From Mageeibacillus sp. UBA1255 (GTDB lineage Bacteria > Bacillota > Clostridia > UBA1212 > UBA1255): a stretch of DNA of 6,924 nucleotides. Both the position numbers and the translations under genes were made by a program. Below the pieces are notes generated by a model. The model was not told where the DNA came from. It ran no database searches and saw nothing but the letters and a program-made list of their open reading frames with translations. Below, in pieces: positions 1-6,006 of this stretch. Every line of letters begins with the position of its first letter. The stretch's first letter is position 1. The stretch is from NCBI GenBank assembly GCA_002308795.1, contig DBVV01000031.1, positions 1 to 6,924 on the forward strand, written 5' to 3'.

Positions 1-83
1 AAACTCAAGCCGGAGCATCCTCAATTTTCTAAAAAAATTCACGGAAACAGGAAACAGGAAAAGAGCCCAGGAAAAAACGACAC

Positions 84-362
84 TTGCATTCTTGTTTTTT
101 AACGAGTAATATAGTTGAAATAAAAGAGTTACTTTCTGTAACCGCTTTTATAGTCTATGATGCTGATAATTACCCAATTCCAGCAAAACAATTGCGACAG
201 AAGAATATAGCAACGCATGAATTGGGACATGCTTTAGGATTTGCTGGTCACGCATCTGAAGCCAATATAGATGTTATGTATTTTGAAGTTAGGGCGGTTA
301 TTTATCTGTCAATCAGAGATCGAGAGCAAGTACTGCAAATATGGGAGTACTATACCAATTAA
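84..362 (+). CDS. C-terminal remnant of a matrixin-type zinc metalloprotease (probable pseudogene fragment)
   Basis: Seen: residues 45-56 read HELGHALGFAGH, a metzincin zinc-binding helix with the catalytic Glu46 and His ligands 45, 49 and 56. Met65 in DVMYF follows at Met-turn distance, and a VR...ISIRD...L tail ends the protein. From family knowledge, bacterial matrixins commonly have the GH form of the third ligand (HExxHxxGxxGH) followed by a DxMYF segment, so this C-terminus looks complete. The N-terminal half of the catalytic domain and any signal peptide are missing. The only start is a TTG at 84 without a convincing Shine-Dalgarno sequence, there is no in-frame ATG before the motif, and the same frame has a stop at 30-32. 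The other two forward frames are open from the window edge to 102 and 109, so a frameshift in an A- or T-run (72-77, 95-100) could separate the halves. I see no other gene in 1-83. An active protease is unlikely from this fragment alone. The gene lies 25 bases before the lipoprotein and may share its transcript. Confidence 0.5.
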   Translation: MHSCFLTSNIVEIKELLSVTAFIVYDADNYPIPAKQLRQKNIATHELGHALGFAGHASEANIDVMYFEVRAVIYLSIRDREQVLQIWEYYTN

Positions 363-371
363 AAGCAGAAA

Positions 372-381
372 AGGAGGAGGG
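372..381 (+). promoter_or_regulatory. Strong ribosome binding site of the lipoprotein gene
   Basis: The purine-rich stretch AGGAGGAGGG ends 6 bases before the ATG at 388. It fixes that ATG as the start, although the reading frame is open upstream to 271. The protein then begins with a textbook lipoprotein signal peptide, which agrees with this choice. Confidence 0.85.
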
Positions 382-387
382 TTAAAA

Positions 388-1254
388 ATGAAAAAAAGAA
401 TCTGTATCAGCATACTGCTTATGTGCGTTGCGATAATGTTGTCGTCATGTGGAGGATCGAAAAATGACAGCAAAGTTAATATGTCGGAAAGATCTATGAC
501 ATTTGAAGAAGTCCTTGACTACACGTCTGATGTTGTGCTGGCTAAATGCCGCGGTTCGAGCGCAAAAGAAGGGTATACCGAATACAAGTTTACTGTAAAA
601 ACGTGCTATTTCAGCGCGCACGAACATCAGGATAAAAACATTGTTGTAATTGCCTATGCACCGTATAATAATTATAAAATCGGCAAGTCTTACGTTCTTT
701 TGCTTGAACGGAGGCCGAAGGTCCTTGAGAAACAGGACGTATATTTGCCGCTGCCGGTCGCGATCGATATGAATGATTTAAAGAACAGCAAGGTCCAAAG
801 AAAGTTAATAGAAGAGAAGTCTGATATTACTGAGAATGAACTGGCTGATTTTACTGAGTTTTTAAAATATATTACAAATCACATTACTAACGGACAACAG
901 AGGTTTGCAAAAGATTATATAAGAAGCAGTGATCTGGCAGAGATCGCAGAAAAGACCGAATACCTTGCGGAGGTAGAAATAGTAAGCAGATCGAACGTCG
1001 GAGATAAAAGCAATACCGGGGCAAGTTTTTATGAGTGTAAAATCATCCATAACTTCAAACAGCAGGCTCTGCCCGGTGACACAGTCTATATATGGCTTCC
1101 CAATGATAAAACGAAGCTTGGAGAAACGTATGTCCTTGCTTTTATGCACTATTCAGACCCGAATTCGAATTACCTGCAGCTGTCGTGCAAAAAGAACTTT
1201 TTTACTGACAGCGAGACACAAAAGCTCAAAGAAGCGCTGAGTTCTATTACTTGA
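388..1254 (+). CDS. Secreted lipoprotein with two diverged copies of one domain, function unknown
   Basis: A 288-residue protein. Residues 1-21 form a type II signal peptide: MKKR, a hydrophobic core, then the lipobox LSSC with Cys21 as the lipidation site, so it should sit on the outer face of the membrane. The rest appears internally duplicated. In copy 1, TSDVVLAKCRG (46-56), YKFTVKTCYF (66-75) and NIVVIAYAP...IGKSYVLLL (84-106) line up with TEYLAEVEIVSR (190-201), YECKIIHNFK (215-224) and DTVYIWLP...LGETYVLAF (231-252) in copy 2, in the same order and with similar spacing. Each copy reads as a run of beta strands ending in a (I/L)GxxYVL motif. A charged helical segment (about 130-190) joins them. 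I do not recognise the family and see no catalytic motif; binding or adhesion is only a guess. Its codons are more A/T-rich than the genes downstream. No terminator hairpin is visible after the stop. Confidence 0.85.
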   Translation: MKKRICISILLMCVAIMLSSCGGSKNDSKVNMSERSMTFEEVLDYTSDVVLAKCRGSSAKEGYTEYKFTVKTCYFSAHEHQDKNIVVIAYAPYNNYKIGKSYVLLLERRPKVLEKQDVYLPLPVAIDMNDLKNSKVQRKLIEEKSDITENELADFTEFLKYITNHITNGQQRFAKDYIRSSDLAEIAEKTEYLAEVEIVSRSNVGDKSNTGASFYECKIIHNFKQQALPGDTVYIWLPNDKTKLGETYVLAFMHYSDPNSNYLQLSCKKNFFTDSETQKLKEALSSIT

Positions 1255-1275
1255 GTGACAACTTCATATTATCTA

Positions 1276-1305
1276 TTCGCATTTTTATACTCTATATGAT
1301 ATAAT
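1276..1305 (+). promoter_or_regulatory. Probable sigma-A type promoter for ackA and the downstream secreted protein
   Basis: A perfect TATAAT lies at 1300-1305. An 18-base spacer separates it from TTCGCA at 1276-1281, which matches four of six -35 consensus bases. Transcription would start near 1312, giving a leader of about 45 bases before the ackA ATG. The box sits in the only A/T-rich gap before ackA. The call rests on the sequence alone. Confidence 0.6.
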
Positions 1306-1315
1306 TGACCTCAGC

Positions 1316-1340
1316 AGGCGAAAGCCTTAATAAAAACGCC
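1316..1340 (+). other. Short ackA leader with two mutually exclusive hairpins
   Basis: AGGCGAAAGCCT at 1316-1327 can form a 4-bp stem capped by a GAAA (GNRA-type) tetraloop. The GGCG at 1317-1320 can instead pair with CGCC at 1337-1340, just before the GAGG ribosome binding site at 1346-1349. The stems are short, so this is a possible control point and not a recognised riboswitch class. Confidence 0.3.
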
Positions 1341-1356
1341 AAAATGAGGTTTGATT

Positions 1357-2565
1357 ATGAAGGTACTTGTTGTGAACGCGGGGAGCTCCTCGCTGAAATA
1401 CCAGTTGTTTGACACGTCGGATAATTCGGTGCTGGCCAAGGGCATATGCGAACGCATAGGCATCGGCGGCGAGATCACGCATAAGATGAGCGGGCGGCCA
1501 GACTATAAAGAAACCGTCGAAATGGTTGACCACACCGAAGCGACTAAAGTGCTGATCCGCGTACTTACGGATCCGGAAGTCGGGTGCATCAGCGACATGA
1601 ACGAGATCGAAGCCGTTGGCCACCGCATAGTCCACGGCGGTGCGTATTTCAGCGAATCAGTGCGCGTCACGGATGAAGTCATCGCAAAACTTGAACTCTG
1701 CCGCGACCTTGCCCCGCTGCACACCGGAGCACACCTGATGGGTATAAGAGGCTGTATCGCCGCGATGCCCGAAACGCCCCAGGTGCTGGTATTTGACACC
1801 GCGTTTCACCAGACAATGCCGGATTACGCGTACACGTACCCGATCCCGTACGAAATGGCACAGGAATACCAGATCAGGCGCTACGGGGCGCACGGAACCT
1901 CTCACAGATTCGTGTCGGGAGAAATGTGCAAGATACTAGGCCGCACCGAAGGCACGAAAATCGTTACATGCCATCTGGGCAACGGTTCGTCGATCTCCGC
2001 TGTGAAGGACGGGAAAGTAATCGACACGTCCATGGGCTTCACGCCGCTCGACGGGCTCGAGATGGGGACGAGGTGCGGAGGTATTGACCCTGCCATCGTG
2101 CCGTTCATCATGGCGAAAGAAGGCTTCACGCCGGATGAGATGAGTAATTTCATGAATAAAGAATGCGGACTCCTAGGCGTATCGGGATTGTCCCCTGACT
2201 GCCGCGACCTCGGCGAAGCGGTGAAAGCCGGTCATAAACGCGCGGCACTCGCGGTCAATATTTTAACTTACCAGATCAAAAAATTTATCGGCTCGTACGC
2301 GGCGGCAATGAACGGCCTCGACGCTGTCGTCTTTACCGCGGGCATAGGCGAGAACCGTGACGAGATCCGCGCCGCAGCCTGCCGCGACCTCGACTGGCTC
2401 GGCATCAAACTCGATCCCGAGGTCAATGAACGTACCAAAAAGCAGGGCGACAACGTCTGCATTTCCGCCCCCGATTCGCGCGTGCTCGTGTACGTGATCC
2501 CCACCAACGAAGAACTTGTAATCGCTTCAGACACAGAACGTATAGTGAAAGAAGGTAGAATATGA
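1357..2565 (+). CDS. ackA: Acetate kinase
   Basis: Cytosolic kinase that converts acetyl phosphate and ADP to acetate and ATP, the energy-yielding last step of acetate fermentation (reversible). The 402-residue length is normal. The first family signature VNAGSSSLK is at residues 6-14 and the second, FTAGIGENR, lies in the C-terminal half. Residues matching the characterised active site by position are Asn7, Arg90 (GHRIVHGG), His122 (PLH), Asp147 (FDTAFHQ), His179 (YGAHGTSH), His206 (CHLGNGSS), Arg239 (GTRCGG) and Glu385 (TNEEL). The ATG at 1357 is chosen over a TTG two codons upstream because GAGG (1346-1349) is spaced 7 bases from it and the protein then starts MKVLVVNAGSSS. Odd points: PLHTG replaces the usual PLHNP, and GTRCGG replaces the common GTRSGD. 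The partner phosphotransacetylase gene pta, often adjacent, is not in the window. The stop overlaps the next gene's start (ATGA). Confidence 0.97.
   Translation: MKVLVVNAGSSSLKYQLFDTSDNSVLAKGICERIGIGGEITHKMSGRPDYKETVEMVDHTEATKVLIRVLTDPEVGCISDMNEIEAVGHRIVHGGAYFSESVRVTDEVIAKLELCRDLAPLHTGAHLMGIRGCIAAMPETPQVLVFDTAFHQTMPDYAYTYPIPYEMAQEYQIRRYGAHGTSHRFVSGEMCKILGRTEGTKIVTCHLGNGSSISAVKDGKVIDTSMGFTPLDGLEMGTRCGGIDPAIVPFIMAKEGFTPDEMSNFMNKECGLLGVSGLSPDCRDLGEAVKAGHKRAALAVNILTYQIKKFIGSYAAAMNGLDAVVFTAGIGENRDEIRAAACRDLDWLGIKLDPEVNERTKKQGDNVCISAPDSRVLVYVIPTNEELVIASDTERIVKEGRI
2551..2565 (+). promoter_or_regulatory. Ribosome binding site and ATGA stop/start overlap coupling ackA to the secreted protein
   Basis: The ackA stop TGA (2563-2565) overlaps the next ATG (2562-2564). 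GAAGG at 2551-2555, inside the last ackA codons, is spaced 6 bases from that ATG. This arrangement usually gives translational coupling and shows that the two genes share a transcript. Confidence 0.75.
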
Positions 2566-5192
2566 ACAAAAACGAATTTAAAACCGTTCCGATCCGCCTT
2601 TTCGCAGCATTTTTAGCGGCTCTCCTCATGGTGGGAGCGGCAGGACTGGCCGGTATCGCAGGAGGCTCGTCAGTTACTAACAGAGCAGTTCTCGCGGCAT
2701 CGGACACATATTCTTTAGACGCAGGCGGAAGCACCGGCAGCGCGACGGCAACTGGCCCGAACGGCAGCATAGCGGTGCAGTTCAACGTTAGCGCCGCATT
2801 CAAATCGGTCAGCCTGGTGATGTCCGGAAGCGGGTCCGGAAAATCGGCTACGATGAAACTGTATAAATGGGACAAGAACGTTATCGACAGTGTTGCCGGC
2901 GCCGTGCTTGCCGAAAAACAGATAAGCGAATGGGCTAACGGTGACGAAGTCGTGTTAGAGACCAGTCAGGAAGCAGGCGAGTACGTTATCGAGGTCAGGC
3001 AGCCGGAAAGCGCCGGGGCTAAAACAAAGACAACGATCAAGCTCGCGAAAAAGAGCCGCACAGGCGTCGTGGTCTATCAGGATTACTACAACGTGACCAA
3101 GACCGCACCCGCCGGAAATATTGTCCTCGCAGCAGCCGGTGACGATCCGTTCAAGACCGCGTCGTCGAATAAAGATTATCCGTACCATCAGGCACCGCCG
3201 GATTACGAATACCCCGCCGATTCCGCGGTTGTGCAACTAGGCATTGACCCGACACAGTGGTCAGCCGTTGACGGCCTTGGCCGTACGCTTCCCGGATATT
3301 CCGAAGTCGGTGCGAAAAACAACAAAGTGGTAGGTATTTTCTACTGGACGTGGCACAAGGGCAATATGCAGAGCAAGGCGGTCAATATCAACAACCTCAT
3401 TCTTGAGAATCCCGATGCTCTTCACGATTACAAGCACAAGATCTGGGCGAAAAACAACGTAGGTTCGTATTTCTGGAACGAGCCGATCTACGGTTATTAC
3501 ACCGAAATGGATAAATACGTGCTTCGCAAGCATGCCGAACTTCTGGCAGATGCCGGAGTCGATTTCGTGCTGTTCGACTGCACCAACGGCGACCTCACCT
3601 GGGAAGATGCTTATCTCAATCTGCTCGAAGTCTGGGGAGAGGCGAGAGCGCAGGGTGTTCGCACGCCTAAGATCGGGTTTATGATGCAGTTCTGGTGGCA
3701 CGATACGAACACTCCGTCGTCGGTCAAGCAGGTGTACAATGCCATCTACCGCGACGGTAAGTATCAGGATCAGTGGTTCTACTGGGAGGGTAAGCCTCTC
3801 ATCATGTCAACGAGCAGCGGTTTTAGCAAGAGTAATCTGTTTGAGGCGGAACTGCTTCAGTTCTTTACGTGGCGTAAAGGCGAGCCTTCGTATTTCGAGG
3901 GTGATCAGGATGACAATAACTGGGGCTGGCTGCACATCTATCCGCAGGCTCTCTACAAGAATTCTGACGGTACTGTCGAGATGACCACCGTCGGTGTCTG
4001 CATGAACGCGGACTGGAAGAAGATGGCTCTCTCTGCGCAGAACGGCGATCATAACATGGGCCGCAGCTACACCAGGCAGGAGGATTTCAGCTATTCGTAC
4101 GATTATCGCGGAAAGACGGTAAAGGTCGATAAGAATATTGAAAACGTTTCGTTTTACGGTCTGAATTTCCAGGAGCAGTGGGATTACGCGATCTCCGTCG
4201 ATCCCGAGATAATCTTTATCACAGGCTGGAACGAGTGGATAATGGGCCGCTTTGACGAGTGGATGGGTGTTAAGAATGCCTTCCCGGATCAGTACAACGA
4301 CGAAAACTCGCGTGACGTCGAGCCTTCGAAGGGTGCTCTTAAGGACTATTATTACTACCAGATGGTCTCCAACATCCGCCGCTTCAAGGGTGTTTCGCCT
4401 GTCGCCGTCCAGACTGCTTCCAAGACTATCGATATCAATGCCGGGGCGGATCAGTGGAATGACGCGGGTATCGTGACGTATAACCATTATACGGGCAATA
4501 CTCTGGAACGTAATATTAAAATGTGGGGCGTTAAGTATACCGGCGATGCCATCCGCAACGATTTTAAGACGGCTATGGTTTCTTTTGATGACAATAATGT
4601 TTATTTCTACGTTGAGACTGCCGATCCGATCACCGCTTCGTCCGATGCGAACTGGATGATGCTTTTGCTTGATACCGGTGCCGCTACGGCTGATTCGAAG
4701 GATTGGGAGGAGTTTGAGTATATCATCAACCGCGCTTCGCCTTCGGCCTCGACGCTTACCGTTGAGCGCAGCACGGGAGGCTGGAACTGGGAGAAGACCG
4801 GTGATGCTTCATATACCGTGAGCGGCAACGTCATGCAGCTTAGTGTTCCCCGTTCTGCTCTTGGCCTCACTGATACGTCCAAGGCGTTGTCTTTCGGGTT
4901 CAAGTGGTGTGACAATAACCTTACCGACGGTGATATCATGACCGTTTATACCGAGGGAGATGCGGCTCCGGGCGGGCGTTTCACATTTGCGTTTAATTCT
5001 GATGCAAGTGCAGCGGTCGATCCGGGTTCTGACCCTGGTGACAATAATTCTACCTCTTCTCCCGGTGGTTCCGGTAATTCTTCCGGTTCGGCCAACAAAG
5101 CACTGACGATCGTCCTGATCGTCCTCGCTGTCGCCGCCGCGCTGGCTGCTGTTGCCGCCGCAGTCGTCATTGCGACAAAGAAAAAGAAGTAA
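2562..5192 (+). CDS. Large secreted, membrane-anchored glycoside hydrolase-like protein (GH71/GH99/WbsX-type barrel plus CBM9-like domain)
   Basis: 876 residues. An N-terminal signal peptide has its hydrophobic core at about 13-34, with possible cleavage near AVLAA 42-46. Residues about 48-165 form a beta-rich domain, probably a sandwich, containing LYKWD. From 257 (VGIFYWTWH) to about 610 runs a barrel-like region with FWNEPIYGYY (304-313), AGVDFVLFDCTN (ending at 342) and GWNEW (555-559). This motif order recalls the GH71/GH99 and WbsX-type families acting on glycans. Residues about 623-812 (IDINAGADQWND to RFTFAFN) resemble a CBM9/DOMON-like carbohydrate-binding domain. A Gly/Ser/Pro/Asp linker (about 815-845), a hydrophobic helix (847-871) and TKKKK at the end form a C-terminal membrane anchor, with no LPXTG. 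Known GH99 enzymes use two Glu spaced three apart in a NEWxE context; here NEWIM leaves only Glu558. The substrate cannot be read from the sequence. It is translationally coupled to ackA and followed by a terminator. Codon choice drifts toward T-ending codons in the second half. The family is inferred from motifs by eye, without a database search. Confidence 0.8.
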   Translation: MNKNEFKTVPIRLFAAFLAALLMVGAAGLAGIAGGSSVTNRAVLAASDTYSLDAGGSTGSATATGPNGSIAVQFNVSAAFKSVSLVMSGSGSGKSATMKLYKWDKNVIDSVAGAVLAEKQISEWANGDEVVLETSQEAGEYVIEVRQPESAGAKTKTTIKLAKKSRTGVVVYQDYYNVTKTAPAGNIVLAAAGDDPFKTASSNKDYPYHQAPPDYEYPADSAVVQLGIDPTQWSAVDGLGRTLPGYSEVGAKNNKVVGIFYWTWHKGNMQSKAVNINNLILENPDALHDYKHKIWAKNNVGSYFWNEPIYGYYTEMDKYVLRKHAELLADAGVDFVLFDCTNGDLTWEDAYLNLLEVWGEARAQGVRTPKIGFMMQFWWHDTNTPSSVKQVYNAIYRDGKYQDQWFYWEGKPLIMSTSSGFSKSNLFEAELLQFFTWRKGEPSYFEGDQDDNNWGWLHIYPQALYKNSDGTVEMTTVGVCMNADWKKMALSAQNGDHNMGRSYTRQEDFSYSYDYRGKTVKVDKNIENVSFYGLNFQEQWDYAISVDPEIIFITGWNEWIMGRFDEWMGVKNAFPDQYNDENSRDVEPSKGALKDYYYYQMVSNIRRFKGVSPVAVQTASKTIDINAGADQWNDAGIVTYNHYTGNTLERNIKMWGVKYTGDAIRNDFKTAMVSFDDNNVYFYVETADPITASSDANWMMLLLDTGAATADSKDWEEFEYIINRASPSASTLTVERSTGGWNWEKTGDASYTVSGNVMQLSVPRSALGLTDTSKALSFGFKWCDNNLTDGDIMTVYTEGDAAPGGRFTFAFNSDASAAVDPGSDPGDNNSTSSPGGSGNSSGSANKALTIVLIVLAVAAALAAVAAAVVIATKKKK

Positions 5193-5218
5193 GGAAGATT
5201 GCTGATTGAAACCAGTTG

Positions 5219-5267
5219 TAAGGGCCTCGACACCCGGATTTATGAGTGCCGCGGCCCTTATTATTTG
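5219..5267 (+). terminator. Rho-independent terminator between convergent operons
   Basis: TAAGGGCC (5219-5226) is perfectly complementary to GGCCCTTA (5253-5260), an 8-bp G/C-rich stem with a 26-base loop in which CAC (5231-5233) and GTG (5246-5248) can extend pairing. TTATTT follows, a modest U-tract in the plus direction. It starts 26 bases after the secreted-protein stop. The minus-strand operon ends at 5283 facing it, so the same hairpin may stop both transcripts, although the tail on the minus strand is poor in U. Confidence 0.7.
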
Positions 5268-5282
5268 GCAGGGTATGAGAAA

Positions 5283-5981
5283 TCAAAACGCCAGCGATGA
5301 GGCGATCAGATTCTGGGCAAGGTAATACGTGATCAGACATATTGTCCCAAGCAGGCGGCGGTGTCTGGCGAGGCTGTCGTTGCCGAACATCTGCAGGCCG
5401 AGAGAGGAATCGCTGAGGAGGAAAAGCATTGCCCCCGGAGCGATCAGGCGGAACGGCGCGGCGCCGCGGCGGATCAGTATGACCCATGCGAAAGCGCACA
5501 TGAAGGACAACGCGAACATATACGTCATCAGGATCAGGCGGCGGGCACCCTCGAACGTCAGCAGGCGGGCGGACAACACCGTAAGTATTGCCGCTATCGG
5601 GAATGCGCACAGCAACGCGATCCAGGCAGACGAGCTGTCGACCTGGAAAAACGATGCGACGTACAGTGCGTGGCCAACAAAAAACGCTCCTACGCCCAGG
5701 AAAAACCGCTTATCGTTTTCGTCAAACAGCTCCAGCAGCACGTCTCCGAGCGCGCCGAAGCAAAGCCCGCAGAACACGAGCACGCGGAACGGTGTGAATT
5801 CTGTTCCGGCACCCTGCGCGCCCCACACTCTGCCTCCGGGCACGAAAAGCGCATATGCTCCGAGCGCGACGAACGCGACAGACGAAAGCGTTTTAGCCAG
5901 CAGAGGCGGTTTTATCACGCCGGAGATGTACAGCGCGGCGAGCACCAGCGCCACGGCCAATATAACAAAAAAACCGATCAT
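5283..5981 (-). CDS. YhhN/TMEM86 family integral membrane protein, putative lysoplasmalogenase
   Basis: 232 residues with about eight membrane helices (roughly 1-21, 30-48, 65-85, 93-112, 119-141, 149-169, 177-196, 210-230). Family marks are the KPP after helix 1 (24-26), GALGDVLLE (76-84, Asp80), F(L)GVGAFFVGHALY (94-107, His104), GAMLFLLSDSSL (183-194, Ser190/Asp191) and YYLAQ (219-223). The conserved acidic and His residues lie in or near membrane helices, as in the family. Characterised members (animal TMEM86, some bacterial YhhN proteins) hydrolyse the vinyl-ether bond of lysoplasmalogen, releasing an aldehyde and a glycerophospho-compound. Bacterial members are mostly uncharacterised, so the activity is inferred. 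The start at 5981 is preceded by GGGGA about 8 bases upstream on the minus strand. It begins 25 bases after the SGNH hydrolase stop and is almost surely cotranscribed with it. Confidence 0.85.
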   Translation of the reverse strand: MIGFFVILAVALVLAALYISGVIKPPLLAKTLSSVAFVALGAYALFVPGGRVWGAQGAGTEFTPFRVLVFCGLCFGALGDVLLELFDENDKRFFLGVGAFFVGHALYVASFFQVDSSSAWIALLCAFPIAAILTVLSARLLTFEGARRLILMTYMFALSFMCAFAWVILIRRGAAPFRLIAPGAMLFLLSDSSLGLQMFGNDSLARHRRLLGTICLITYYLAQNLIASSLAF

Positions 5982-6006
5982 AGCGATTTTCCCCGGAAAG
6001 CTGCGA

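Noticed and set aside
216..251. Extra residue in the zinc motif (third His at position 12 instead of 11) as a new active site
   Set aside because: The HExxHxxGxxGH form followed by DxMYF is familiar from bacterial matrixin relatives, so it is a known variant.
283..311. Possible promoter for the lipoprotein inside the protease fragment (TTGAAG at 283)
   Set aside because: No acceptable -10 element lies at the required distance, so it is not supported.
271..387. Longer N-terminus for the lipoprotein from an ATG at 271
   Set aside because: The strong ribosome binding site at 372-381 and the lipoprotein signal peptide starting at 388 show the real start; the extension overlaps the protease fragment in another frame.
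1316..1340. Known riboswitch class in the ackA leader
   Set aside because: The leader is only about 45 bases with very short stems and matches no riboswitch consensus I know.
3807..4487. A 226-codon minus-strand open frame inside the glycosidase-like gene
   Set aside because: It lies wholly within a gene with clear domains on the plus strand and shows no motif of its own.
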